A stretch of 29,527 nt of DNA, taken from the IMG/VR virus record IMGVR_UViG_3300010885_026593, positions 1 to 29,527 of that record. One strand, given 5' to 3'. The notes beneath the pieces are model-generated. The model saw nothing but the letters and a program-made list of their open reading frames with translations. It ran no database searches and was not told the DNA's origin. Shown one piece after another: positions 1-8,955 of the stretch (the first letter of the stretch is position 1; every line of letters begins with the position of its first letter). This DNA comes from a virus. Both the position numbers and the translations under genes were made by a program.

Positions 1-540
1 ATGACTGGTAACTTCTCCCTAACAACCGCAACCGTTAAAGATGCAGTTGAAACACTTGCTACCAAGAACATCCCACGGTTGGGCGAAACATACGTTGCTT
101 TCGTTCACCCACACCAGAGCCGTAAGCTTCGCGACAATCCAGAATTCATCGAAGTAACGAAGTATGCCGCACCTGGTAACTTCATGCTAGGTGAAATCGG
201 TCGTTTGTATGACACCGTGTTCATTGAAACCACACAGGTTCTCAAGGTTCCAGGTGGAGCAGGTACAGGCTACACCACTGATACAGCCGTTTCGACTCCT
301 GTCGTTTCTGCTGGTGGTGGCTACACTACACCTAACACCTTCACAGGTAATGGTGGGTCAGACCGCTACTCAGCTATCTTCATTGGCGACAACGCCTTTG
401 GTCACGCTATCTCACTTCCTGTGGAATTGCGCGACGGTGGTATCCTTGACTTCGGACGTGAGCATGCTTTGGCATGGTACTCAATCTTCGGTCTTGGTCT
501 TATCACTGATCAGGCTATCGTAGTTGCAGAAACCAACTAA
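1..540 (+). CDS. Major capsid protein, N4-gp56 family (C-terminal part)
   Basis: This is the shell-forming head protein. The 179 residues visible carry features I associate with the C-terminal half of N4-gp56-type capsid proteins: YVAFVHPHQSRKLRD near residue 31, a GEIGRLYDTVFIETT segment near residue 64, and a conserved end with GHAISLPVELRDGG and the aromatic stretch HALAWYSIFGLGL. Whole proteins of this family are usually around 300-400 residues, so the ATG at base 1 is probably an internal methionine and the true start lies upstream. Codons end mostly in C (aac, ttc, tac), unlike the T-ending codons of most tail genes here, which fits very high expression. A strong terminator follows the stop. 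The family call rests on recalled motifs, not a search. Confidence 0.85.
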   Translation: MTGNFSLTTATVKDAVETLATKNIPRLGETYVAFVHPHQSRKLRDNPEFIEVTKYAAPGNFMLGEIGRLYDTVFIETTQVLKVPGGAGTGYTTDTAVSTPVVSAGGGYTTPNTFTGNGGSDRYSAIFIGDNAFGHAISLPVELRDGGILDFGREHALAWYSIFGLGLITDQAIVVAETN

Positions 541-550
541 GTAAGTCCTC

Positions 551-578
551 AAGAGGGGGGCCTTCGGGCCCCCTTCTT
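551..578 (+). terminator. Rho-independent-type terminator after the capsid gene
   Basis: The arms 551-562 and 567-578 form a 12-bp stem, with one G-T pair, closed by a TTCG tetraloop. The inner seven pairs are all G-C. A short mixed T-rich tail (cccttttaac) follows. It lies 10 bases after the capsid stop codon and would limit read-through from the very highly expressed capsid gene. Confidence 0.85.
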
Positions 579-614
579 ACCCTTTTAACAGATACAAAAT
601 TGGAGAAAACACTT

Positions 615-986
615 ATGGCAACAAGTAAAGCAAAGCCTACTGACGCAACAGGTCGTCAGCGCGAAGCGGCTGCAGCTGCTGCAGCAGAACAGCAGCAACA
701 GGCTGCTGAAACAATGGCAATGGCAACTGCTGAAAAGCAGAATGCTATTAACAACGATATTATTGATGCAACCAAGCCAACACAGGTAGCAACAGTAGTT
801 GTAGATGAACCCACAATAGTGGCTAAGGGTGATGAAACTGTCACCATTCGTGTTGTTGAAACTATTGAAAACATGACTTTCGGTGCGGGTAATATGTACT
901 CGTTTACGGCTGGTCAAAAGTACCAGGTCCAACGAGACCTAGCCCGTCACCTTGAAGAAAAAGGTTACCTCGCAGGAGTAATTTAA
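615..986 (+). CDS. Small capsid-associated protein of unknown function
   Basis: This 123-residue protein has an N-terminal region rich in Ala and Gln (about residues 14-48) that should be one long helix or coiled coil. It is followed by a compact, probably beta-rich C-terminal domain (residues 80-123) with ENMTFGAGNMYSFTAGQKY and RHLEEKGYL. The second half resembles small proteins often coded directly after phage capsid genes. A decoration or connector role is possible but not shown. I chose the ATG at 615 because GGAG at 602-605 sits nine bases upstream; the in-frame TTG at 600 would overlap that site. The gene is isolated between two terminators, so it may be transcribed partly by capsid-gene read-through. 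Confidence 0.75.
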   Translation: MATSKAKPTDATGRQREAAAAAAAEQQQQAAETMAMATAEKQNAINNDIIDATKPTQVATVVVDEPTIVAKGDETVTIRVVETIENMTFGAGNMYSFTAGQKYQVQRDLARHLEEKGYLAGVI

Positions 987-998
987 GCGAGTGATTGT

Positions 999-1020
999 AG
1001 CGGGCTCTTTTGAGCCCGCT
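999..1020 (+). terminator. Rho-independent-type terminator
   Basis: A perfect 9-bp stem (999-1007 with 1012-1020, core CGGGCTC/GAGCCCG) with a TTTT loop is followed by ATTTTCATTTTAG. It starts 12 bases after the stop of the small capsid-associated gene and separates the head genes from the adaptor and fibre block. Confidence 0.85.
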
Positions 1021-1045
1021 ATTTTCATTTTAGACAGATTTTTCT

Positions 1046-1069
1046 TTATAAATACGGCATTATTTATAA
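1046..1069 (+). promoter_or_regulatory. TATAAATA late-promoter-like element in an inverted repeat
   Basis: TATAAATA at 1047-1054 is followed by C and G and is mirrored by TATTTATA at 1061-1068. The arms 1046-1054 and 1061-1069 form a 9-bp inverted repeat around CGGCAT. It lies just after a terminator and about 35 bases before the next start codon, where a promoter is expected. TATAAATA is the known core of T4-type late promoters, read by a gp55-type sigma factor. Whether this phage has such a factor cannot be seen here. The symmetry could instead mean a protein-binding site or an RNA hairpin. Confidence 0.45.
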
Positions 1070-1088
1070 GAGTAGTTTAGGAGCTTCC

Positions 1089-2657
1089 GTGGCACTTTTA
1101 GCTGACCTATTGAGTCGGGTCCGCCTTGAACTAGGTGATAATGCGGCACAGTTTACTACTACGCTTACTGGCGACGGTGTTACTAAAGACTTCTATATGA
1201 AAGTCAAACCCGTAGATGCTACTTATTTAGTAGTCACCGTTAATGGTGTAACCCAAACTAATCCTGGAAATTTTACAATTGAAGAAAACATTGGAATGAT
1301 ACATTTCAATACTGCTTCAACTACAGGAACTGGTTCAAGTTCTGCTACAACAATAACTGTTTCAAGTATAACTGGAATTTCGGCAGGTATGAAAGTATCT
1401 GGTACTGGGGTAGCCACCGCAGCCACAGTTACCTCAATAACAGGGACTAACACAGTAAACGTATCCGTTGCAAATACGGGAGCAGTATCTGGAACAATTA
1501 ATTTTAGCTCTATTCCAGCACTAAACTCGGCAATTGTTATTTCAGGTACTCATTATCGGTACTTTACTACTAATGAACTTACCACGTTTGTTAACACTGC
1601 CGTTTTACAGCACACAGACAACCGTACAGACTCGTATGGTAGTAATGTGACCATCTCTAGCATACCTCCTGTTGAAGAGTACCCAGTGGCTCTCCTGGCC
1701 TCTGTAGAGGCATTGTGGGCTTTAGCAACTGACGCTTCCTTTGATATTAACATTACCGCTCCTGATGGTGTACAAATTCCTCGTGCACAACGATTTGCTC
1801 AATTAAGTCAAATTATTGGTGCTCGTCAAGAACAATATAGAAACCTATGTTCTGCGCTTAATGTTGGCCTATGGCGTATTGAAATAGGTATTTTACGCCG
1901 CATTAGCCGTACAACAAACCGCCTTATTCCAGTTTACATGCCTCAAGAAATTGATGACAGTACTGTGCCTGAGCGCGTTTACATTGAAAACAACATGAAG
2001 GGTCGCACACCGCTTCCAAGCAATGTTGGCGTTTACGATATTATTCTTACTCAAGGTGATACTTGGAGTACTAATTTTGATTTCCCACTTGACTTAACTA
2101 ACTATTTAGTTAAGGCTCAAATCCGCACCTACCCAGACTCACCAATTCTTGCTGCAGAAATGGCAGTTACTACTGTTACAGCAACTACTGGCATAGTTAC
2201 TTTAAGTTTAACTTCAACACAAACATCAAACTTACCACTTAAATCTTTTTGGGATGTTCAAGTTTATAAAGCTGATGGAACGTTTAATCAAACTTATGTA
2301 AGAGGTTTGGTATTTGCTAACCGCGCAATTACAGATGAAGCCACTACTGTAGGTAGTTCATTAGCTGCTCCTACGTTTACTGCGTCTACCCCACCTGCTG
2401 GTACTCGTACTGTGCCATATTCATATCAATTCCTTGCTACTGGACCTGACCCTGTATTTTACCTTCAAACTGGCACTCTACCAACAGGTTTAAGCCTTGG
2501 TAGTACAGGTCTTTTAAGTGGAACTCCTACTACAACAGGTACATATAATTTTACAGTTAGAGTATACAATTCAGGTCTTGGATATAGTACCGCTCAAACA
2601 ACTTTGCCTTTAAGTAGTTTATATACAGATTTAGCAGTGTCAGTGGTGATTAGCTAA
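1089..2657 (+). CDS. Probable head-tail adaptor fused to BppU-like and Ig-like domains
   Basis: The 522-residue product is a mosaic. Residues 1-80 and about 142-300 look like a connector or adaptor core (MALLADLLSRVRLELGD; VALLASVEALWALATDA near 200; LRRISRTTNRLIPVYMP near 268). Residues 81-141 are the recurring beta module (ITVSSITGISAGMKVSG). From about 315 (DIILTQGDTWSTNFDF) to 415 the pattern resembles N-terminal domains of BppU-type baseplate proteins. Residues 436-505 form an Ig-like domain of the He_PIG type (LPTGLSLGSTGLLSGTP). Translation starts at GTG 1089, with AGGAG at 1079-1083. Position after the capsid genes favours a neck role, while the C-terminal half looks like fibre or decoration material. 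The adaptor call is inference from layout and recalled similarity. Confidence 0.6.
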   Translation: MALLADLLSRVRLELGDNAAQFTTTLTGDGVTKDFYMKVKPVDATYLVVTVNGVTQTNPGNFTIEENIGMIHFNTASTTGTGSSSATTITVSSITGISAGMKVSGTGVATAATVTSITGTNTVNVSVANTGAVSGTINFSSIPALNSAIVISGTHYRYFTTNELTTFVNTAVLQHTDNRTDSYGSNVTISSIPPVEEYPVALLASVEALWALATDASFDINITAPDGVQIPRAQRFAQLSQIIGARQEQYRNLCSALNVGLWRIEIGILRRISRTTNRLIPVYMPQEIDDSTVPERVYIENNMKGRTPLPSNVGVYDIILTQGDTWSTNFDFPLDLTNYLVKAQIRTYPDSPILAAEMAVTTVTATTGIVTLSLTSTQTSNLPLKSFWDVQVYKADGTFNQTYVRGLVFANRAITDEATTVGSSLAAPTFTASTPPAGTRTVPYSYQFLATGPDPVFYLQTGTLPTGLSLGSTGLLSGTPTTTGTYNFTVRVYNSGLGYSTAQTTLPLSSLYTDLAVSVVIS

Positions 2658-3004
2658 TGACTGATGTAATTGTTAATCCAATTGCAACATCTACTGTAAT
2701 TGTAAGTCCTCCAGTAGGTAGTACTAGTTCTAGTACTACTGTAAGCGTAGGCGCTGCTACTACTGGGCCTCAAGGACCTCAAGGGCCAACTGGGCCTCAA
2801 GGACCATCTGGTGGATTTTTTACGTTTACCCAAGCTTCCCCAGCTAGTACATGGACTATTACTCACAATCTTGGATATCAACCAAACATATCTGTTGTTG
2901 ATTCTGGGGGCTCTCAAGTAGAGGGTGAGACCGTTTGGAGTAGTCCTAACAGTTTAACTATTACTTTTAGTGGCGCCTTTAGTGGCGTAGCGTATTTATC
3001 GTAG
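2657..3004 (+). CDS. Small collagen-like fibre protein
   Basis: This 115-residue protein has a Ser/Thr-rich N terminus, a short collagen-like stretch (GPQGPQGPTGPQGPSGG, about residues 37-53) and a C-terminal beta domain with the sequence WTITHNLGYQPNISVVDSGG. The same ITH.LG...VVVQV.DS.G.QVE pattern ends the next gene, so the two share a C-terminal module. Gly-X-Y repeats in phage proteins normally make trimeric fibre stalks. The start codon overlaps the previous stop (TAATG), so translation is likely coupled. A virion fibre or tip role is inferred from these features. Confidence 0.75.
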   Translation: MTDVIVNPIATSTVIVSPPVGSTSSSTTVSVGAATTGPQGPQGPTGPQGPSGGFFTFTQASPASTWTITHNLGYQPNISVVDSGGSQVEGETVWSSPNSLTITFSGAFSGVAYLS

Positions 3005-3013
3005 GAGATATAA

Positions 3014-4399
3014 ATGGCACGTAAATTTTTAACCCCCGTAGATTTAGGTAAGAACGAGCTTCAAAATGCTCGTATTCAAAACTTATCTGGCTCTCCTGCG
3101 TCCCCTGTTTCTGGTCAGATTTATTACGATAGCACGGCTAATGTGCTGTACTTTTACAATGGTTCTGGATGGATTAGCGCTGGTGGCGTTCTTGCTGGTG
3201 TTATAGGTTCTCGTCCTTCAGCAGCTTCGGGTAACGTAGGTACTTTTTACTACGCTACAGACACCACGCTTTTGTATTACTCAAATGGTACTACTTGGGC
3301 TCAAGTTGATTCGTTTGGTTCTCCTGCTAATCTTGCTACTTCTGCGGCTGATGGCACAGCCACTACTTATGCTCGTTCTGACCATGCTCACCGCCATGCT
3401 GGAACAGACCACAATAGTATTACACTTAATGATTTAAGCAAGGCTGCCACACTTAGCGCCGACCTTGTTCTTAGCGGTTCTAATACGATTACGGTTGCTA
3501 AAACTCCGTCAAATGCAAACGATGTAGTTAATAAAAGCTACGCGGATACCATTGCTACTGGGCTTAATGCTCACGATGCAGTCGGGTATGCATCTACCGC
3601 TAATCTTACTGGAACTTACAATAACGGTACCTCAGGCGTAGGCGCAACGCTTACTAACAGTGGAACGCAGGCGGTATTTGCGCTTGATGGCTACACTTTT
3701 CTAACCTCTGATGTAACTAACGGTACTCGTGTTCTTCTTAAAGACCAGACTTTTACTGACCAAAATGGTATTTATGTAATAACCACTTTGGGTAGTGCAT
3801 CTACAAACTGGGTGCTTACTCGTGCTGTAGATTATGATACGTTCCCAGAAGTATCTGCTGGAGATTTTGCTTTTGTTCTTGGTGGAACGGCTAACGGTAA
3901 ATTTACGTTTGTTCAAATTAGTAAGCCCACACAGATTAGTGGTACAGGTGCGGCGGCTGGTGCAATAACATTCTCTATATTTGCCAACGGTAATATCAGC
4001 GGAACTGTTGGTGTAAGTCAGGGTGGAACTGGCTCAAGTTTAACTGCTACAAGTGGTACTTTTCTTGTAGGTAACGGAACCGTATTTACTAACCGTGTTT
4101 TAGCATATACTGACCTTGTAGCTACTTCTGCTGCTGCTACATCTAGCACTACTGCAGCAGCCATTACCGTTCAGCACAAAATTGGGCAAAAACTAGGTAT
4201 TACATTTACTGCTGACGGAACGTTAACTTCATTTACTATTACTCATGGTTTAGGTAGTAGATTTGTAGTTGTTCAAGTTACAGATTCTTCAGGTCTTCAA
4301 GTTGAATGTGATATTACTAATACCGCAACTACTACACAGGTATTGTTTGCTGCTGCTCCTACTAATGGTACTATTTACTACTGTACAATTATTGGGTAA
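3014..4399 (+). CDS. Tail fibre protein
   Basis: The 461-residue protein starts [19 protein letters not shown] and then has two copies of a short beta repeat: [20 protein letters not shown] (residues 34-53) and a second one ending YYSNGTTW (residues 76-95). A His-rich turn, [12 protein letters not shown], lies near residue 122. Residues 165-320 ([29 protein letters not shown]) resemble a domain widespread in phage tail fibres. [10 protein letters not shown] lies near 333 and a C-terminal FTITHGLG domain near 410. AGGAG precedes the ATG. It is likely a trimeric fibre. What it binds is unknown, and its position far from the baseplate genes leaves open attachment at the neck. Confidence 0.8.
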   Translation: MARKFLTPVDLGKNELQNARIQNLSGSPASPVSGQIYYDSTANVLYFYNGSGWISAGGVLAGVIGSRPSAASGNVGTFYYATDTTLLYYSNGTTWAQVDSFGSPANLATSAADGTATTYARSDHAHRHAGTDHNSITLNDLSKAATLSADLVLSGSNTITVAKTPSNANDVVNKSYADTIATGLNAHDAVGYASTANLTGTYNNGTSGVGATLTNSGTQAVFALDGYTFLTSDVTNGTRVLLKDQTFTDQNGIYVITTLGSASTNWVLTRAVDYDTFPEVSAGDFAFVLGGTANGKFTFVQISKPTQISGTGAAAGAITFSIFANGNISGTVGVSQGGTGSSLTATSGTFLVGNGTVFTNRVLAYTDLVATSAAATSSTTAAAITVQHKIGQKLGITFTADGTLTSFTITHGLGSRFVVVQVTDSSGLQVECDITNTATTTQVLFAAAPTNGTIYYCTIIG

Positions 4400-4409
4400 G
4401 GAGTATTAA

Positions 4410-5306
4410 ATGTCCCGCAAATTTCTTTCACCTATTGGAGTTTTGTCGCAGGCAACTGACCCTACAGGTGCTTCTAATGGTGACTTATACTTCAACACTA
4501 CCAATAATGTTTACAAACAATACACAGGTTCAACTTGGGTAAACTTAGTTGCACAACCTACTGATGGTGTTGCTGGTGGTCGTATCTTTACTGGGGACAC
4601 TACTCCATCATCCCCAACAACTGGTGATATTTGGATTGATAGCACTAACTACACAGCGCTAGGTACTAGCGCTAATACAATCAACACCGTAGTTCAACGT
4701 GATAATACGGGTGGCTTTTCTGCTGGTGCGGTTTCTTTTACCGCTGGTTCTACTACAGCTGTTGCCTTAACTGCGTCTATACCTACAGGTTCGTCTGCAA
4801 ACATTTTAGAACTTAAAAGTCCAGATTTTGGTGGGTCAACGTCATTAATAAATGTTGATGTTGCTGGTAACTTAAATTTTACTGGTGGTCAACAAATTAA
4901 TAATACTGGTGGGTCGGTAAATATTTACAGAGTATCTGCAGGCGATTATATATTCTCAAGTAATAGACTTTATACTTATGGTGCTCTATGGGGAGGTTTT
5001 AATGACCTTGGAGCAGTTAGTGGCGCTGTTTCTATAGATTTTTCTCTTCAAAATGTATATAAAATTACTGTTGGTGGGGGCAATGTGACTTTAACAAATC
5101 CCAACCCTACTTTATGGTCAGGGCAGTGTGCAACACTTATTATATATACAAGTGGTACTACCACCAGAACAGTCACCTTTAGTACAGGCTTTAAGACTGG
5201 TAATACATCCCTATTAACTGGCACTACTAGTGGTAAATATTTTGTGCTTAACTATGTATGTGACGGAGTTACCTTTATTGAAACTTCTAGAACGGCGGCT
5301 ATCTAA
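4410..5306 (+). CDS. Tail fibre-like protein, relative of its neighbour
   Basis: The 298-residue product begins MSRKFLSPIGVL, close to the start of the preceding fibre ([11 protein letters not shown]), and carries one copy of the same G-Y-N-G-W repeat (GDLYFNTTNNVYKQYTGSTW, residues 24-43). A VVQRDNTGGFSAG motif near residue 94 recurs in the next gene. The C-terminal half is beta-rich with a segment of the form ITVGGGNVTLTNP. AAGGAG lies just upstream. It looks like a paralogue that kept the N-terminal attachment region and changed its distal domain. Confidence 0.75.
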   Translation: MSRKFLSPIGVLSQATDPTGASNGDLYFNTTNNVYKQYTGSTWVNLVAQPTDGVAGGRIFTGDTTPSSPTTGDIWIDSTNYTALGTSANTINTVVQRDNTGGFSAGAVSFTAGSTTAVALTASIPTGSSANILELKSPDFGGSTSLINVDVAGNLNFTGGQQINNTGGSVNIYRVSAGDYIFSSNRLYTYGALWGGFNDLGAVSGAVSIDFSLQNVYKITVGGGNVTLTNPNPTLWSGQCATLIIYTSGTTTRTVTFSTGFKTGNTSLLTGTTSGKYFVLNYVCDGVTFIETSRTAAI

Positions 5307-6013
5307 TGGCAGTTAAAAGATGGAACGGTTCGGCTTGGGTAGTACAAGCAGGTAGTTCAGCAGCCACTAATGCTGCTACTCCTAATACTATAATTCAACG
5401 TGATGGTTCAGGTGGGTTTTCCGCTAGTGGCACGGTAAATTTACCTGCTAATACTATAATTGGTAACGTAAGTTCAACTGAACTTGGTTATCTTGATGGA
5501 GTAACTTCTTCAATTCAATCACAATTTGATATTACAAAACCTGTTGCAAGACTAACAACTTCAGCAGGCGCGGTTGGTTCTTCTGAAGCAGTTGTTCTTA
5601 GCTACGCTGCGCCTGCAGATAGTATTGTTGTTGGTGATGTGTTTAAATTTACTGGTTATGCTACTCGCACAGGCGCAAGTACTAATAACCCAATATTTCG
5701 TATTCGTGTAGGTACTACATCAGGTGTGTTTACTAATGCAGCAGCTGTATCACTGACTCCAGTGACTGGAACATCAAGTACTGTTGCTTATAAGTTTGAA
5801 GCGTTATCTACCTGTCGTAGCACTGGTACTTCTGGAACTATGGGTGGAGCGGCATCTGCAACATATGCAGCAGGAACTGGACATCAGGCAATCACTGCTC
5901 CTGTAACTGTAAATACAACAGTATTAAATTATATTGAAGCAACAATTACTGCTAATAGTACTACAAACACCTATAATTTTGAACACGCTATTTTAGAGAA
6001 ATTGCCAGCATAA
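5306..6013 (+). CDS. Tail fibre-like protein with LDGVTSS motif
   Basis: The 235-residue protein has IIQRDGSGGFSASG near residue 29, shared with the preceding gene, and SSTELGYLDGVTSSIQSQ at residues 56-73, a motif common in phage fibre shafts. The C-terminal part (from about residue 80) is a predicted beta sandwich with RIRVGTTSG and ending NYNFEHAILEKLPA-like sequence. It starts by a TAATG overlap, so it is co-translated with the upstream fibre. Its N terminus (MAVKRWNGSAWVVQAG) matches the WNGS.W element of the neighbouring repeats, supporting descent from the same module pool. Confidence 0.75.
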   Translation: MAVKRWNGSAWVVQAGSSAATNAATPNTIIQRDGSGGFSASGTVNLPANTIIGNVSSTELGYLDGVTSSIQSQFDITKPVARLTTSAGAVGSSEAVVLSYAAPADSIVVGDVFKFTGYATRTGASTNNPIFRIRVGTTSGVFTNAAAVSLTPVTGTSSTVAYKFEALSTCRSTGTSGTMGGAASATYAAGTGHQAITAPVTVNTTVLNYIEATITANSTTNTYNFEHAILEKLPA

Positions 6014-6135
6014 TAGTCTGTAGATTTATCTTAAATTTTTGGATAGTAATACTTTAATAACCCCAAATAGCCATTTGTAATGGTATTCTTATTGTTGGAC
6101 CATGTGTCTCTACCCCTACTTTTTAGGAGAAATCA
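6014..6135 (+). other. Intergenic region between fibre genes and the 931-residue gene
   Basis: About 120 AT-rich bases hold no ORF that I can support. A weak hairpin, CCATT-TGT-AATGG (6071-6083), is followed by a moderately T-rich stretch and may be a poor terminator. No TATAAATA octamer is present. AGGAG at 6125-6129 is the ribosome binding site of the next gene. Confidence 0.5.
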
Positions 6136-8931
6136 GTGGCAAACGCTGAAATTAATTTTGACCCTACCAATAAGTTGCGTACCTCAAGCCCCCAGGCTTT
6201 GATTGATACTGACTTTGAGTATGGTACACAGGTCTCCAAGTGGGAAAACCTTGCTATGACCAACAACCGCCCATTTGCTTACGCTAATCCTACTTCACTT
6301 GCAGTAACAGCTATGACTATTACTGGACGTACTGTTACAGTAAGCACTACATCTCCGCCAACAGTTGGCACTCCTGTTATTATTAATGACTCATACTTGT
6401 CTATTGCCAATGGCGTATTTGTAGTTGAAACTGTTGTTGCTAGCACAAGTTTTACTTATACGGCTCGTGCTACAAGTAGTCTTGCTGGTGGCACATCAAT
6501 TTTTGATTCTAATAAAACTTCTGTTACTCCAGGAATATATTACACAGCTAGCCAAATTAATCAAACTAATTTAACTGGTACTTCTGCTGTTGGTGTTAAT
6601 AGTATTACCTCTGATAATTCAGCCAATACCTCTAAAATTACAGTTGCTATGGCTAATGCTCACGGCCTCTCTTTAGGTAATGAGATTCAAGTTGCTTCGG
6701 CAACTACTGCTGCAACGGGCGCATTAGGAGCATTTTATGTTGCTCAAGTACTCAGCCCTACTTCATTTGCGTATTATGCTCGCTCTCAAGTAGCAGCAGC
6801 CGTTGGTGCTACAGCAGATTTTAAAATTTATGCCCGTACGCAAGGTCAAGTTCTTCATCGCCCATTTGATGGTGGAGTTATTTTCTCATCTAATGCTGGC
6901 TCTAACTACGAGTCACAAATTCGACAGACTCGACGTTACTTCCGTTACCAATCTGGTAAGGGTATTCAACTGTCTTCGGGTACTATTCTTAAACCTAACT
7001 TCCAAATCGACAAATTATCATACGCTCAATCCACTGGTCTTATTACTATTACGTTTAAAGATGTTCACAACATTCAAACAGTTCCACCAGATGCTCAAAT
7101 TACAATTGCTAATGCTAATGAACCTGCTTTTAATGGTACATATTTTGTTACTAATGTTGTTAATTATAATACTGTTACAGTTACTCCAACTGCAGGTAAG
7201 TTTACTGCTGACGCCACAGCCTCAGGAAACTACTACGTATCAACTTCAGGTTGGTATGGGGCCGTTAACCGCCTTGGTATTTTTGACCAGCAAAACGGTT
7301 TGTTCTTTGAATTTGATGGACAAACTCTTTACGCAGTACGCCGCAACTCAACTTATCAATTGTCAGGTCGTGCTAACGTAGTTGGTGGTTCAACTTCTGT
7401 AACAGTTAGTTCTTTAGCCACATTTGCTAATGCGGTATACACCAAGCAATTAACTGGTGGGGACTATGTTGTTATTAAGGGTCAATCATATCGTGTAGAA
7501 AGTGTTCAAAATGATAGTAATTTTACTATCTCACCTGCTTACCGTGGTGCTACAGCAAACAACGTCATTATTTCTAAGACTATTGATACTAAAATGCCAC
7601 AGTCGCAGTGGAATCTTGACACAATGGACGGCAATGGGCCATCAGGATATAGATTAGATTTATCTAAAATGCAAATGTTCTACATTGATTACTCATGGTA
7701 CGGTGCTGGGTTTATTCGTTGGGGACTTCGTGGAACAAACGGTGATGTACTTTATGTCCATAAAATGGCTAATAATAACGTTAACCAAGAAGCATACATG
7801 CGTTCAGGTAACCTTCCAGGTCGTTATGAATCAGGAACTATTCCTCCAGTAACCAAGGTAACTAACGCGGTTGCTTCAACTGACACAACAATTACTGTAG
7901 CCGATACTAGTGCATTCCCAAGCACAGGTACTCTTTACATTAAAGACTACCAATATGTAGAATATGTATATTACAAAGGTAAGACTCCAACCACATTCCA
8001 AAATGTTGTACGCGCACAGGCTGGTAAAGGTACTGGAGCGCTTCCTATTACATCAACCACTGCTGCTGGTTCTAATACAATGACTGTTGCTACTACAGAT
8101 GTTCAGATTGGGCAGCGCGTTATTGCTACAAGTGCAACGGCTTTGTCAGATGGTACCTTTGTTACTGCTATTGGTTCAGGAACAGTTACACTTAGCCAAG
8201 CGGCATTATCTGCTGATCCAAGTGTTATCTTTGTTTCTATGAACGATGGTAATGCTAAAACGTTTACACCAGCAACTAATCCAGTTACTGTTGAACTTGC
8301 TTATCCAACACTAGCCCCAACAATTTCTCACTGGGGTACATCGGTCATCATGGACGGCCGTTTTGATGATGATAAGTCTCTTGTGTTTACTTATGGTCAG
8401 ACTTCATTTACTACTATTGCTGCTGGAACTTCAAAAGGTTTGTTTTCTATTCGTGTTGCTCCATCAGTTGATAATGGTCAAATTGGTGCTTTTGGTGCAC
8501 GAGAACTTATTAACCGTATGCAATTAACGTTAAGAAATTTAGGTATTTCTACTAAAACTGCTAACGCAAACATGCTTGTACGTGCTTATCTAAATGGTGT
8601 TCCAAGTAGCGCTACAACTTGGACCAATGCTGTAGGTGATATTGCTGGTACTGCAAACTCTAGCCTTGCACAAATTGCAGATTACGCTGCTGGGTCTACA
8701 ACAGTTTCTGGTGGTGAAATTACCGCAGGTTTCTTAGTGGCTGGAACGGACCGCCTTGATTTGCTAGATGTGCGTGATTTAGGTAACTCTGTTCTTGGTG
8801 GCGGAGGAGCTAATTCAAATACTCAAATATACCCTGATGGTCCTGATGTTTTAACTATTGTGGTAACTAATTTAGGTGGTTCATCTATTGATGTGCTTGG
8901 TCGTCTATCTTGGACTGAAGCACAAGCGTAA
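6136..8931 (+). CDS. Large virion structural protein (931 residues)
   Basis: The product begins MANAEINFDPTNKLRTSS followed by PQALIDTDFEYGTQVSKWE (residues 19-37). I associate this opening with large virion proteins of aquatic T4-like and other myoviruses. Three copies of the HGL-type beta module interrupt it (about residues 60-135, 165-231 and 290-370), and one GM-V-type module lies at about 638-700. A conserved-looking core with RQTRRYFRYQSGKGIQ, NGLFFEFDGQTLYAVRR and YIDYSWYGAGFIRWGLRG runs between them. An ITVADTSAFPSTGTLYI element lies near residue 590. It starts at GTG with AGGAG upstream. Likely an external tail, baseplate or whisker protein; the exact site is unknown. Confidence 0.7.
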   Translation: MANAEINFDPTNKLRTSSPQALIDTDFEYGTQVSKWENLAMTNNRPFAYANPTSLAVTAMTITGRTVTVSTTSPPTVGTPVIINDSYLSIANGVFVVETVVASTSFTYTARATSSLAGGTSIFDSNKTSVTPGIYYTASQINQTNLTGTSAVGVNSITSDNSANTSKITVAMANAHGLSLGNEIQVASATTAATGALGAFYVAQVLSPTSFAYYARSQVAAAVGATADFKIYARTQGQVLHRPFDGGVIFSSNAGSNYESQIRQTRRYFRYQSGKGIQLSSGTILKPNFQIDKLSYAQSTGLITITFKDVHNIQTVPPDAQITIANANEPAFNGTYFVTNVVNYNTVTVTPTAGKFTADATASGNYYVSTSGWYGAVNRLGIFDQQNGLFFEFDGQTLYAVRRNSTYQLSGRANVVGGSTSVTVSSLATFANAVYTKQLTGGDYVVIKGQSYRVESVQNDSNFTISPAYRGATANNVIISKTIDTKMPQSQWNLDTMDGNGPSGYRLDLSKMQMFYIDYSWYGAGFIRWGLRGTNGDVLYVHKMANNNVNQEAYMRSGNLPGRYESGTIPPVTKVTNAVASTDTTITVADTSAFPSTGTLYIKDYQYVEYVYYKGKTPTTFQNVVRAQAGKGTGALPITSTTAAGSNTMTVATTDVQIGQRVIATSATALSDGTFVTAIGSGTVTLSQAALSADPSVIFVSMNDGNAKTFTPATNPVTVELAYPTLAPTISHWGTSVIMDGRFDDDKSLVFTYGQTSFTTIAAGTSKGLFSIRVAPSVDNGQIGAFGARELINRMQLTLRNLGISTKTANANMLVRAYLNGVPSSATTWTNAVGDIAGTANSSLAQIADYAAGSTTVSGGEITAGFLVAGTDRLDLLDVRDLGNSVLGGGGANSNTQIYPDGPDVLTIVVTNLGGSSIDVLGRLSWTEAQA

Positions 8932-8955
8932 TTATTTGTAGAATAAGGTGTCTTA

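Noticed and set aside
600-614. TTG start for the small capsid-associated gene
   Set aside because: The TTG overlaps the GGAG ribosome site that serves the ATG at 615, and nothing upstream of the TTG looks like a ribosome site.
6803-7381. Plus-strand 192-codon frame inside the 931-residue gene
   Set aside because: It is an out-of-frame shadow. Its Leu-rich translation comes from reading Thr/Val codons one base off, and the main frame has conserved-looking motifs through the same stretch.
8929-8945. TTTGTAG repeated after the stop codons of the 931-residue gene and the tube gene (16314-16320)
   Set aside because: Seven bases in AT-rich DNA are easily shared by chance, and no consistent spacing to a start or terminator is seen.
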